A stretch of 63,211 bases of DNA. Origin: an uncultured Eubacteriales bacterium (GTDB taxonomy: Bacteria; Bacillota; Clostridia; Oscillospirales; Oscillospiraceae). A program made the translations under genes and the position numbers. Below the pieces are notes generated by a model. That model ran no database searches, was not told the DNA's origin, and saw only the letters and a program-made list of their open reading frames with translations. Numbering within the stretch: the first letter of the stretch is position 1; every line of letters begins with the position of its first letter. Where the stretch lies: positions 1 to 63,211 of the forward strand of contig URXW01000005.1 in the NCBI GenBank assembly GCA_900551995.1. Direction: 5' to 3'. Below are positions 8,701 to 17,188 of the stretch, piece by piece.

Positions 8701-8748
8701 GAACTTATGTTCTGTTCATAGTATAAATCGAACATTCGTTCTTGTCAA
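8701..8748 (-). promoter_or_regulatory. LexA-controlled promoter with two SOS boxes
   Basis: Read on the minus strand: TTGACA (8748-8743), 17-bp spacer, TATACT (8725-8720). One LexA box of the form GAAC-N4-GTTC (8730-8741) fills the spacer. A second (8701-8712) lies directly at the expected start point near 8713. A weaker half-matching site (GAAC-N4-TTTC) is at 8757-8768. LexA bound here would block the promoter of the 38-residue gene and could also affect pcrA. Confidence 0.85.
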
Positions 8749-8787
8749 GTAAAATCGAACAAAATTTCTATGTTTTTTCTTTTTCGG

Positions 8788-8816
8788 TTGACCGCAGGGC
8801 GATATTGTATTAAAAT
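8788..8816 (+). promoter_or_regulatory. Sigma-A promoter of pcrA
   Basis: TTGACC at 8788-8793, 17-bp spacer, TAAAAT at 8811-8816. The LexA boxes lie 20-87 bp upstream of the -35 box, so direct repression of pcrA is less certain than for the divergent gene. Confidence 0.65.
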
Positions 8817-8847
8817 GAGGGGGAGAAAGAGAAAAGCGAGGCACCCC

Positions 8848-11289
8848 ATGACTGATTTGGAAAGACGATTCATCACCGCGCGCCGCGCTGCGATCGCGGC
8901 GGACTACCCCAACCTGAACCCCTGCCAGCGGGAGGCGGTGCTCTCCACGGAGGGGCCGCTGCTGCTGCTGGCGGGAGCCGGCTCCGGCAAGACCACGGTG
9001 CTTATCCACCGGGTGGCGAACCTGCTGCGCTACGGGCGCGGCAGTGACACAGAGGAGCTGCCCACCCCCGTCACGGAGGACGAGGTGTCGTTCTTGGAGC
9101 AGTACGCCGCGTCGCCGGACGAGAGCCAGCGTCCGCTGGCGGAGTACCTCTGTGCGGTGGAGCCCGCCCGCCCTTGGGAGGTGCTGGCGATCACCTTCAC
9201 CAACAAGGCCGCCAATGAGCTGAAGGAGCGTCTTGGGCGTATGCTGGGGGAGGAGGCCGCCGGCGACGTGTGGGCGTCCACGTTCCACTCCGCCTGCGTC
9301 CGCATCCTGCGCCGTGACATTGACCGTATCGGCTTTGACCGCAGCTTCACCATCTACGACAGCGACGACAGCAAGCGCGTCATCCGCGACATTATCAGGG
9401 TGCTGTCGCTGGAGGAAAAGTCCTTCCCGCCCCGCGAGGTGCAGACAGTTATTTCCCGCGCCAAAAACGATATGCAGACGCCGGAGGAATTTCTGGAGCA
9501 GTGGACGAACATCAACGATTGGCGCAAAATCAGAATGGGTAAAGTCTATACGCTTTACAACAAAAAGCTCCGCGAGGCGAACGCGCTGGACTTTGACGAC
9601 CTGCTGTGGCACACGGTCTGCCTGCTGCAAACCGTGCCGGAGGTGCGGGACTACTACCGCCGCAAATTCCGCTATGTGCTCATCGACGAGTATCAGGACA
9701 CCAACGCCCTGCAATATGAGCTTGCCAAGCTGCTGACTGGCCCTGCACGCAACATCTGCGTGGTGGGCGACGACGACCAGAGCATCTACCGCTTCCGCGG
9801 CGCGGACATCACCAATATCCTCAGCTTCGAGCGGCAGTTCAAGGGCGCGCGCGTCATCCGCTTGGAGCAGAACTACCGCTCCACCCAGAACATTCTCGAC
9901 GCCGCCAACGCCGTCATCCGCCACAACCAGGGGCGTAAGGGCAAGACCCTCTGGACGGAGAATGGGCGAGGTGAGCTGGTGACGGTCAAGACCACCTACA
10001 ACGAGAGCGACGAGGCAAACTTCGTGCTGGGGCAGATCATGATGTACTACCGCCGCGGCGGCAACTGGGGCGACTGCGCCGTGCTGTACCGCACCAACGC
10101 CCAGTCCAACGCGCTGGAATATGCCTGCAAGCGCAGCGGCGTACCTTATAAAATATACGGCGGGCTGAAATTCTTTGACCGAGCGGAGGTCAAGGATATG
10201 CTGGCGTACCTGTGCGTCATCAACAACCCCACCGATGACCTGCGGCTGCGCCGCATCGTCAACGTCCCCGCCCGCAAGATCGGACAGACCACCGTGGATA
10301 AGGCACAGACCATCGCCGCCCAATACGGTCTGACGCTGTACGACGTGTTCCGCCGCGCCGACGAGTTCCCGGAGCTGAAAAGCGCGGCTGTAAGGCTAAT
10401 TGCCTTTACAGATATGATCGAGGAAATGCGCCGCCGTCTGCCGGACTGCGACCTGCCGGAGTTCTACGACTACGTGTGCGAGCGCAGCGGCTACGCTCCC
10501 GCCCTGCGGGAAAAGGACGACGTGGAGAGCCGCGGCCGGCTGGAAAACGTGGAGGAGCTGAAATCCAGTATTCTGGCGTATCTGGAAAATGCCGAGGGCA
10601 CGGAGACCAGTCTCTCCGGCTTCTTGGACGAGATCGCGCTGTACACCGACCTGGACAGCCGCGTGGACGGCGACAACTGCGTGACCATGATGACCATGCA
10701 CGCCGCCAAGGGGCTGGAGTTCCCTCAGGTGTTTGTGGTGGGCATGGAGGAGGGACTTTTCCCCGGAAATCGCGCCATGGGCGATGCGGAGGAGATGGAG
10801 GAGGAGCGGCGTCTGTGCTACGTGGCGATGACCCGCGCCAAGGAGAAGCTGACGCTGACCAATGCCCGCCAGCGCACCCTGTACGGCAAGACCGCGCCCT
10901 GTATGCCCTCCCGCTTCCTCAACGAAATACCGGAGGACAACATGGAGTGGCTGTCCAAGCCCGTCCCCCGCAGCGAAGCGTGGGACGACACCGGCGACGA
11001 CACCTTCGGCGGCGGATACGGCAGCTGCGAACGCCGCGGCGCAGCCGCCGCCTACCGCACCGGCACCCTGCACGCCGCATCCTCGGCAGCCAAGGCATCG
11101 CGCACCGCCTCCGCGCCCACGCTTCAGATACAGGCGGGGGAGATGGTGGAGCACGACGCCTTCGGCAAGGGACTCGTTATCTCCCTCCGCGCCATGGGCG
11201 GCGATGCGCTGCTGGAGGTAGCCTTCGACACCGTGGGCACCAAGAAGCTCATGCTGAAGGCGGCCACTCACCACTTGAAAAAGCTGTAA
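8848..11289 (+). CDS. pcrA: UvrD/PcrA-type ATP-dependent DNA helicase
   Basis: 813 residues. A superfamily 1A 3'-5' helicase with roles in nucleotide excision repair, replication-fork upkeep and RecA clearing. Walker A GAGSGKTT is seen about 33 residues in, motif II DEYQDTN mid-protein, then GDDDQSIYRFRGAD, QNYRST and the late motif AAKGLEFPQVFVVG. The C-terminus (EHDAFGKGLV...VAFDTVGTKKL) is the Tudor-like tail typical of PcrA. ATG 8848 is chosen because in-frame ATGs at 8770 and 8815 fall in or before the promoter; its ribosome site (GCGAGG) is weak. The gene sits beside LexA boxes and ends at a strong terminator. Confidence 0.95.
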   Translation: MTDLERRFITARRAAIAADYPNLNPCQREAVLSTEGPLLLLAGAGSGKTTVLIHRVANLLRYGRGSDTEELPTPVTEDEVSFLEQYAASPDESQRPLAEYLCAVEPARPWEVLAITFTNKAANELKERLGRMLGEEAAGDVWASTFHSACVRILRRDIDRIGFDRSFTIYDSDDSKRVIRDIIRVLSLEEKSFPPREVQTVISRAKNDMQTPEEFLEQWTNINDWRKIRMGKVYTLYNKKLREANALDFDDLLWHTVCLLQTVPEVRDYYRRKFRYVLIDEYQDTNALQYELAKLLTGPARNICVVGDDDQSIYRFRGADITNILSFERQFKGARVIRLEQNYRSTQNILDAANAVIRHNQGRKGKTLWTENGRGELVTVKTTYNESDEANFVLGQIMMYYRRGGNWGDCAVLYRTNAQSNALEYACKRSGVPYKIYGGLKFFDRAEVKDMLAYLCVINNPTDDLRLRRIVNVPARKIGQTTVDKAQTIAAQYGLTLYDVFRRADEFPELKSAAVRLIAFTDMIEEMRRRLPDCDLPEFYDYVCERSGYAPALREKDDVESRGRLENVEELKSSILAYLENAEGTETSLSGFLDEIALYTDLDSRVDGDNCVTMMTMHAAKGLEFPQVFVVGMEEGLFPGNRAMGDAEEMEEERRLCYVAMTRAKEKLTLTNARQRTLYGKTAPCMPSRFLNEIPEDNMEWLSKPVPRSEAWDDTGDDTFGGGYGSCERRGAAAAYRTGTLHAASSAAKASRTASAPTLQIQAGEMVEHDAFGKGLVISLRAMGGDALLEVAFDTVGTKKLMLKAATHHLKKL

Positions 11290-11297
11290 AAACAGAC

Positions 11298-11325
11298 AAA
11301 GGTCGTGCCCAATGGCACGACCTTT
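11298..11325 (+). terminator. Terminator after pcrA
   Basis: Perfect 12-bp stem (11298-11309 / 11314-11325), CAAT loop, short T-rich tail. Confidence 0.8.
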
Positions 11326-11342
11326 ATCTGTGGATCAACGCA

Positions 11343-11372
11343 AAAAGCTCTGCGAAAACTCGCAGAGCTTTT
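11343..11372 (-). terminator. Terminator of rpmB
   Basis: Perfect 12-bp stem (11343-11354 / 11361-11372). Read on the minus strand it ends in TTTTT, just past the rpmB stop. Confidence 0.85.
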
Positions 11373-11393
11373 AACTGTGTAGTTCAGACGCTA

Positions 11394-11582
11394 TCAGATA
11401 GCGCGGGTGACCTTGCCGGAACGCAGGCATCGGGTACAAACATACACATGGCGAGGCGTGCCGTTGATCACTGCCTTCACGCGCTTGACATTGGGCTTCC
11501 AGGGGCGATTGGAACGCCGATGAGAGTGGGACACCTTGATACCAAAGGTCACGCCCTTGTCGCAAAATTCGCACTTTGCCAT
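11394..11582 (-). CDS. rpmB: 50S ribosomal protein L28
   Basis: 62 residues, normal for bacterial L28. It carries two CxxC pairs (CEFC near the N-terminus, CTRC near the C-terminus), the zinc-binding form of L28, plus the conserved HSHRRSNRPWKPN stretch. The start is ATG 11582 with AAGGAGGTG upstream; a longer reading from 11630 adds unrelated residues. It is a single-gene unit on the minus strand between plus-strand genes. Confidence 0.97.
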   Translation of the reverse strand: MAKCEFCDKGVTFGIKVSHSHRRSNRPWKPNVKRVKAVINGTPRHVYVCTRCLRSGKVTRAI

Positions 11583-11713
11583 CCGTTGCACCTCCTTGCT
11601 GTTGTAACATACTGGCTGCTTGCACCGCAAGCATTAGATATGATAACAGATACAGCGCAGAAATGCAAGTATTATTTCGCAAAAAATCGAAAATTTTTTA
11701 CAAGTGGAAAGTG

Positions 11714-11742
11714 TTGCGAAAAAGCCCCATACAAGATATAAT
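11714..11742 (+). promoter_or_regulatory. Sigma-A promoter of the hprK operon
   Basis: TTGCGA 11714-11719, 17-bp spacer, TATAAT 11737-11742. It lies 41 bp upstream of the hprK ATG and is the only clear promoter before hprK-glk-murB. Confidence 0.65.
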
Positions 11743-11783
11743 AAGGAGAAGTAAAATGGCTGACCGCGACAGGAGGAGCACCC

Positions 11784-12743
11784 ATGGAAAAAGTGAGACG
11801 CACACCCGCCAGCTTGAAAAAAATGGCAGAAACTTTCGGCATGGAGATACTGCACCGCGGCAGAGATTTCGATACCGCCGTGGTCACCATTTCCGATGTG
11901 AACCGTCCGGCGTTGCAGCTGGTGGGGTTTTACGACTATTTTGATGACAAGCGGCTGCAAATACTGGGTCGCGGCGAGATGCGCTACTTGGAGCGCATGA
12001 CCGGCACGGAACGGCTGCGGGTATTCAATAAACTCCTCAGTTATGCATTCCCGGCGATGATTGTGGCGCGGAACATGGACGTCCCGCCTGAGCTGCTGCA
12101 AATGGCGGAAAAGCACGACCGCACGCTGCTCCGTGCGGTGGATTCCACCGTGGATGTGACCAGCCGGCTCATTGATTATCTCAATCGAGTGACGGCACCG
12201 CAGATCACGCGTCACGGCGTGCTGATGAATATTTATGGACAGGGCGTCCTGTTCTTGGGCGACAGCGGTATCGGCAAAAGTGAGACGGCGATCGAGCTTC
12301 TAAAGCGCGGGCACCGCCTTGTGGCGGACGACGCGGTGGAGATCCGCCGTGTGTCCAACTCCCTTTACGGCACGGCGCCGGAGATCATCCGGCACTACAT
12401 CGAAATACGCGGCGTGGGCGTCATCGACGTGCAGCAGCTGTTCGGCATGGGCGCGGTGCAATTTGATACCGAGATCGACCTTGTCATCCAGCTGGAGCAG
12501 TGGGTGGACGGCAAGTTCTACGACCGGCTGGGGCTGGGGGAGGAAAAATACGAGATGCTGGGCGTGGAGCTGCCCATCGTGACCATTCCGGTGCGTCCGG
12601 GACGAAATCTGGCGGGTATCGTGGAGATCGCCACCATGAAAAACCGGCAAATGAAGTACGGCTACAACTCGGCGCGGGACTTCGTGTCGCAGTTTGACAG
12701 CAAGGTGGACGCTATGCTCAAGGCGAAAACCACGAATAACTAA
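11784..12743 (+). CDS. hprK: HPr kinase/phosphorylase
   Basis: 319 residues. It phosphorylates Ser46 of HPr and reverses this, which governs carbon catabolite repression and PTS activity in Firmicutes. The N-terminal domain is followed by the P-loop GDSGIGKSE (about residues 157-165) and the HprK signature around IEIRGVGVIDVQQLFG. The start is ATG 11784 with AGGAGG upstream; an ATG at 11756 is out of frame. Twenty-three bases separate it from the glucokinase gene. Confidence 0.97.
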   Translation: MEKVRRTPASLKKMAETFGMEILHRGRDFDTAVVTISDVNRPALQLVGFYDYFDDKRLQILGRGEMRYLERMTGTERLRVFNKLLSYAFPAMIVARNMDVPPELLQMAEKHDRTLLRAVDSTVDVTSRLIDYLNRVTAPQITRHGVLMNIYGQGVLFLGDSGIGKSETAIELLKRGHRLVADDAVEIRRVSNSLYGTAPEIIRHYIEIRGVGVIDVQQLFGMGAVQFDTEIDLVIQLEQWVDGKFYDRLGLGEEKYEMLGVELPIVTIPVRPGRNLAGIVEIATMKNRQMKYGYNSARDFVSQFDSKVDAMLKAKTTNN

Positions 12744-12766
12744 GCGAAAAACGAGGCAAAGAGCGA

Positions 12767-13729
12767 ATGAAATACGTTGGAGTGGACATCGGAGGCACAA
12801 ATCTGAAGGCGGGCTTGGTGGATGAGGAGGGGAATCTGCTGGCGACCCAGAAGATGAAGGTGGCGGAAATTGCGAATAAAGACGCGTTGGCGTGGACGGT
12901 CGCCTCCATGGTGCACGAGCTGGCGAAGGCTGCCGGTGTGCCGCTGTCGGAGGTGGCAAGCGTGGGCGTGGGGGTGCCGGGGACGGTGGACATCCGCGCC
13001 GGCTCCATTGCGTATACGTGCAATCTGCCGCTGCGGGATGTGCCGCTGCGGAAGCTGTTTCACAAATATCTGAATATCCCGCTCTACATCGAAAACGATG
13101 CCAACTGCGCCGCGCTGGCGGAGTTTCACGTAGGCGCAGGACGGGAGAGCAAGCGGTTCGTGACCATTACGCTGGGCACCGGCGTAGGCGCGGGCATCGT
13201 GCATAACGGAAAGATCTACCACGGTGCCAACGGCATGGCAGGCGAGGTGGGGCACATGGTCATTGAGCAGAACGGTCTGCCGTGCCCCTGCGGGCGGCGC
13301 GGCTGCTGGGAGCAGTATGCCAGTGCCACGGCGTTGAAGCGCATGACGGCGGAAGCTCTGGCGGCGCACCCCGAAAGCGGTCTGGCGCGGGTCATCGCGG
13401 AGAACGATGGCCATGTTTCCGGGCAATCCGCCTTTATCGCCGCCCGCGAGGGCGATGCGGTGGGGCAGGCGATCTGCGAAAAATACGTGGAGTATCTGTC
13501 CTGCGGTGTGGTGAACGTGGTCAATATTTTCCAGCCGGACACGCTGGCTATCGGCGGCGGCGTCAGCAACGAGGCGGATGAGCAGCTGCTGCTCCCTGTG
13601 CGGCAGCGGGTGGAGCAGGAGTGCATCCCCTGCGGCAAGGATCGGCGCACCCGCGTGGTGAAGGCACAGCTGGGCAACCGGGCGGGACTGATCGGCGCGG
13701 CACTTTTGGGGAAGAATAAGCGTATCTGA
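12767..13729 (+). CDS. glk: ROK-family glucokinase
   Basis: 320 residues. The N-terminal phosphate-binding motif DIGGTNLKAG and the ROK zinc motif (GHMVIEQNG followed by CPCGRRGCWEQ, about residues 165-185) are both present. The likely reaction is ATP-dependent phosphorylation of glucose. The gene is co-directional with hprK, which regulates sugar uptake. ROK proteins also include other sugar kinases and NagC-like repressors, but no DNA-binding domain is present, so kinase is favoured. Confidence 0.9.
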   Translation: MKYVGVDIGGTNLKAGLVDEEGNLLATQKMKVAEIANKDALAWTVASMVHELAKAAGVPLSEVASVGVGVPGTVDIRAGSIAYTCNLPLRDVPLRKLFHKYLNIPLYIENDANCAALAEFHVGAGRESKRFVTITLGTGVGAGIVHNGKIYHGANGMAGEVGHMVIEQNGLPCPCGRRGCWEQYASATALKRMTAEALAAHPESGLARVIAENDGHVSGQSAFIAAREGDAVGQAICEKYVEYLSCGVVNVVNIFQPDTLAIGGGVSNEADEQLLLPVRQRVEQECIPCGKDRRTRVVKAQLGNRAGLIGAALLGKNKRI

Positions 13730-13780
13730 ATGACGCGCCTACGGCGCAAAACCCTTGTGTTTTCAAGGCTTGGAGGAACT

Positions 13781-14698
13781 ATGAGCTGGTACGAGGAGCT
13801 GGACAGGTGGACGGCGGATTATCTGCCGGATATGACGTATGAAAAGGATGTGCCGCTGAGCCGGTACACGTCCTTCCGCATTGGCGGCGGGGCGCGGCGC
13901 ATGGCGTTTCCCCGCAGCGGGGAACAGCTGGTGCTGCTCTTCAGTGAGGCGGAGAGCTGCGGGGCGCGACCCTTTGTGCTGGGCAACGGCACCAACGTGT
14001 TGTTTCCCGACGAGGGGGTGGAGCGTCTGGTGATCTGCACCCGTGACATGGCCGGGGTGGAGCACGGCGCAGAGGATAATGAAATTGTTGCAGAATGTGG
14101 TGCTTCTCTTGCTTATACCGCTGTTTTCGCGCAGAAAAGTGGGCTTTCCGGGTTGGAGTTTGCCCATGGGATACCGGGGAGCGCAGGCGGCGCGGTGTGC
14201 ATGAACGCCGGGGCCTACGGCGGCGAGATGGCGCAGGTGGTGAAAGAGGCGGCGATACTGTTCCCCGACGAGGGCATCAAATACCTGTCGGGGGCGGAGA
14301 TGGACTTTTCCTACCGTCACAGCCTGCTGACGGCGCATCCGGAGGCAGTGGTGCTCCGCACGGTGTTCCGTTTACAGCACGGGGACCGGGAGGAGATACG
14401 GAAAAAAATGGAAGAGCTGATGGCAAGGAGAAAGGCTTCACAGCCCTTGGAATTCCCCAGCGCAGGCAGTACCTTTAAGCGTCCGGAGGGGCACTTCGCC
14501 GCCGCGCTCATCGACCAGTGCGGCTTGAAGGGGCTGACCGTCGGCGGGGCGCAGGTTTCGGAAAAGCACGCGGGCTTTGTTATTAACCGTGGCGGTGCCA
14601 CCTGTGCCGATGTGACCGGGCTGATGGCGGAGATACAGCGGCGCGTCCGGGAGCAGACCGGCGTGGAATTGGAGCCGGAGGTGCGGGTCATACGGTGA
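13781..14698 (+). CDS. murB: UDP-N-acetylenolpyruvoylglucosamine reductase MurB
   Basis: 305 residues, a flavoenzyme that makes UDP-MurNAc in the cytosol for peptidoglycan. The FAD-binding region (YTSFRIGGGARRM, LGNGTNVLF), the GIPGSAGGAVCMNAGAYGG core and the C-terminal SAGSTFKRPEG motif with its catalytic serine are all present. The start is ATG 13781 with GGAGGA upstream; the longer reading from 13730 is out of family. A murB-rapZ-whiA order is common in Firmicutes. Confidence 0.97.
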   Translation: MSWYEELDRWTADYLPDMTYEKDVPLSRYTSFRIGGGARRMAFPRSGEQLVLLFSEAESCGARPFVLGNGTNVLFPDEGVERLVICTRDMAGVEHGAEDNEIVAECGASLAYTAVFAQKSGLSGLEFAHGIPGSAGGAVCMNAGAYGGEMAQVVKEAAILFPDEGIKYLSGAEMDFSYRHSLLTAHPEAVVLRTVFRLQHGDREEIRKKMEELMARRKASQPLEFPSAGSTFKRPEGHFAAALIDQCGLKGLTVGGAQVSEKHAGFVINRGGATCADVTGLMAEIQRRVREQTGVELEPEVRVIR

Positions 14699-14914
14699 AT
14701 AATTATTCAGAATCGCAGGAGTAATTATGAATAATATTCAATCATACTTGACCGGTTCAAGTGGAACACATACCTGTACAAAGGGGTGACATCCAAGTTG
14801 TACAGGAGGTTGTACAAGCGTTGTACGGACAAGGTATACGGCGGGGAGATATGTACCTGCGGCTGCGCGAGGGGGAGGCGTGGGCGCAGGTATAGCGACA
14901 CAGAGGTAATTTAA
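14699..14914 (+). other. murB-rapZ gap with AT-rich palindromes and a possible 44-codon frame
   Basis: The gap opens with an AT-rich patch containing the palindrome GAATAATTATTC (14696-14707) and a related GAATAATATTC (14729-14739), unlike its GC-rich neighbours. A GTG at 14761 opens a 44-codon frame ending at TAG 14895, without a clear ribosome site. The frame repeats Val-Gln, which at DNA level appears as TGTACA three times (14775, 14799, 14811) and TGTACG once (14822). It may be a decayed or regulatory reading frame, or repeated operator half-sites. No promoter was recognised. Confidence 0.3.
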
Positions 14915-15772
14915 GTGGAAATACTTATTATTTCGGGACTGTCCGGCGCGGGCAAGAGCCGCGCCGCCGAGTGTCTGGAGGACAGAGGGTATTACATCGT
15001 GGACAACCTGCCGGCGGAGATGATGGTGACGTTCGCCAGATTCTGCGCGGCGGCGGGAGGGCGGTATGACCGTCTCGCCTTCGTGTACGACGTGCGCGCC
15101 GGGGAGCCGTTCCGGCGGCTGAACGAGGCGGTGGATCAGCTGCGGGCGATGGGACTGCGGTGCCGGCTACTTTTTCTGGAGGCGGAGACCAAGGTCATCA
15201 TCAACCGCTACAAGGAGACGCGGCGGAGCCACCCCCTGTGCGGGGATGGCGCGGTTTCCATTGAGGAGGCGGTGAACCGGGAGCGGGTCATGCTGGAGCC
15301 GGTGCGCCGGAAGGCGGATTTTGTGCTGGACACGTCCGCCTTTTCCACGGCGAAGCTGCGGAGCACGCTGCTGACGCTGCTGGGCGATGGAGCGGGCGGA
15401 GGGCTGCACGTAACGGTCATGTCCTTCGGGTTCAAAAACGGGCTGCCGCCGGAGGCGGACATGGTGCTGGACGTGCGGTTTTTGCCGAATCCCTACTACG
15501 TCTCGGAGCTGAAGTCGCTGACGGGACTTGCCGAGCCGGTGCGGGAGTACGTGATGACATCGGACGCGGCGAAGGACTTCTGGGGGAGGCTGACGCCCAT
15601 GGTGGACTTCCTGCTGCCGCAGTACCGGCAGGAGGGCAGGACGGAGCTGGTGGTCGCCGTGGGGTGCACCGGCGGACGGCACCGGTCGGTGGCGGTGGCG
15701 CACCGGCTGGCGGCGTATGTGGACGCGCTGGGATTCCGGGTGACGGAGAGCCATCGGGACATGGGGCGGTGA
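14915..15772 (+). CDS. rapZ: RNase adapter protein RapZ (YvcJ)
   Basis: 285 residues with an N-terminal P-loop GLSGAGKS and the C-terminal GCTGGRHRSVA motif typical of RapZ/YvcJ. The enterobacterial protein binds sRNAs and UDP-GlcNAc pathway intermediates; in Firmicutes YvcJ is a nucleotide-binding protein linked to competence and cell wall. The start is GTG 14915 with GAGGT upstream. The usual partner yvcK, often between rapZ and whiA, is missing: only 73 bp separate rapZ from whiA. Confidence 0.95.
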   Translation: MEILIISGLSGAGKSRAAECLEDRGYYIVDNLPAEMMVTFARFCAAAGGRYDRLAFVYDVRAGEPFRRLNEAVDQLRAMGLRCRLLFLEAETKVIINRYKETRRSHPLCGDGAVSIEEAVNRERVMLEPVRRKADFVLDTSAFSTAKLRSTLLTLLGDGAGGGLHVTVMSFGFKNGLPPEADMVLDVRFLPNPYYVSELKSLTGLAEPVREYVMTSDAAKDFWGRLTPMVDFLLPQYRQEGRTELVVAVGCTGGRHRSVAVAHRLAAYVDALGFRVTESHRDMGR

Positions 15773-15845
15773 CCTGCCGGGACGCCGCGCCTGCGGCGCG
15801 GAGGACGGATCGAGAGAAATAAAGCGCGGGAATGGGGAGTTGGGT

Positions 15846-16751
15846 ATGATCTCATTTGCGGGAAAAGTGAAAAGTGAGCTGTGCCGCGTGGGGATCAGCC
15901 GGCAGTGCTGCGCCCGTGCCGAGGGGTACGGCATTCTGCTGTACTGCAACACGTTCACGCCGGCGGAGGTGCGGATCATCACCGAGAGCGGAGATCTGGC
16001 GTCACGGCTGCCGAAGCTGTTTCAGAAGGCGTTCGGCGTGAAGTTCGACAGGCTGCCGGAGGAGCGGGGCGGCAAGGGGAAAATGAGCTTTGGCATTACG
16101 GAGCCGGAAAAGCTGGAGAGGATCATCAATCTGCTGGGCTACGATGCGCGGCAGCTGACGGCTCTGCACGTGAATTTCGGGCTGCTGGAGGACGACTGCT
16201 GCCGGACGGCGTTCCTAAGAGGGGCGTTCCTGGCGGGGGGAAGCGTCACCGACCCGGAGAAGCGGTACCATCTGGAGCTGGCCACCAGCCACGTGCCCGC
16301 CAGCCGGGAGGTACAGGCTCTCATGGAGGAGATGGGGTTCCTGCCGAGGACTGTGCGGCGGGGGGCTGCCGCACTGCTGTATTTCAAGCAGTCGGAGCAC
16401 ATAGAGGACTTTTTGACGAAGATCGGTGCGCCGGCGGCTGCCATGGACATCATGACCGCCAAGGTGGACAAGGAGATACGAAACGGCGCGAATCGCGCCA
16501 TGAACTGCGACATGGCGAACGTGAACAAGACGCTGGACGCGGCGCAGGAGCAGGTGGCCGCCATCGAGAGGCTGCGGCACAGCCCGAGGTGGGAGCGTCT
16601 GCCGGAGAAGCTGCGGCAGACGGCGGCACTGCGGTTGGAGTACCCGGAGCTGTCGCTGGTACAGCTGGCGGAGAAATGCGAGCCGCAGGTGACGAAGTCC
16701 TGCATGAATCACAGAATGAGAAAGCTGATGGAGGAGGCCAGGGAGCTATGA
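15846..16751 (+). CDS. whiA: DNA-binding protein WhiA
   Basis: 301 residues with the WhiA layout: an N-terminal region beginning SFAGKVKSEL, two LAGLIDADG-like repeats (LRGAFLAGGSV near residue 125) and a C-terminal helix-turn-helix around LSLVQLAEKC. WhiA affects cell division and chromosome segregation in Bacillus and sporulation in Streptomyces. ATG 15846 with GGGGAG six bases upstream is preferred over a TTG at 15840. Its stop overlaps the next ATG (ATGA), so the two genes are coupled. Confidence 0.96.
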   Translation: MISFAGKVKSELCRVGISRQCCARAEGYGILLYCNTFTPAEVRIITESGDLASRLPKLFQKAFGVKFDRLPEERGGKGKMSFGITEPEKLERIINLLGYDARQLTALHVNFGLLEDDCCRTAFLRGAFLAGGSVTDPEKRYHLELATSHVPASREVQALMEEMGFLPRTVRRGAAALLYFKQSEHIEDFLTKIGAPAAAMDIMTAKVDKEIRNGANRAMNCDMANVNKTLDAAQEQVAAIERLRHSPRWERLPEKLRQTAALRLEYPELSLVQLAEKCEPQVTKSCMNHRMRKLMEEAREL

Positions 16752-17176
16752 CCATGAGAGAACGGTGTGAGAGAGCCGTGACGTACAGAAGGAGCGGCGC
16801 GAACTGCGCCCAGTCGCTGCTGGCGGCATTTGCGGACGTGCTGGGGATCTCGGAGGAGCAGGCGTTGCGCGTCGGCGCGGGATTGGGCGGCGGCGTGCGG
16901 AGCGGGAATATCTGCGGGGCGGTGAACGCGCCGGTGATGATCCTGGGGAGCGCGTTCCCGGAGATGGCGAGAGATAAGGCGAGAGCCGCGGCGGTGACGA
17001 AGGAGTTCCAGCGGCGGTTCACGGAGAGGTTCAAGCATCTGAACTGCCGGGAGCTGCTGGCGGAGAAGGAGCTGCAGCCCACGGACACGGCGTTGGAGCT
17101 GGCGGCGGGGAATCACTGCGGGATGCTCATTGTCAGCGCGGCGGAGATACTCTGCGAGATGATGGGGGAGAAATAA
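16748..17176 (+). CDS. C_GCAxxG_C_C family putative redox protein
   Basis: 142 residues. Four spaced cysteine sites (NCAQSLL, ICGAVNA, NCRELL, HCGML) and the glycine-rich GAGLGGGV stretch match the C_GCAxxG_C_C family, small proteins thought to bind metal or act in redox chemistry; no reaction is established. The start codon overlaps the whiA stop and the stop lies 12 bp before dnaE, so it is part of the whiA-dnaE transcript. Confidence 0.8.
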   Translation: MTMRERCERAVTYRRSGANCAQSLLAAFADVLGISEEQALRVGAGLGGGVRSGNICGAVNAPVMILGSAFPEMARDKARAAAVTKEFQRRFTERFKHLNCRELLAEKELQPTDTALELAAGNHCGMLIVSAAEILCEMMGEK

Positions 17177-17188
17177 AGGAGAACGGGC

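Noticed and set aside
8403..8726. 107-codon plus-strand frame after sigF
   Set aside because: It runs through the sigF terminator, is antisense to the 38-residue gene, and is Arg/Gly-rich without similarity.
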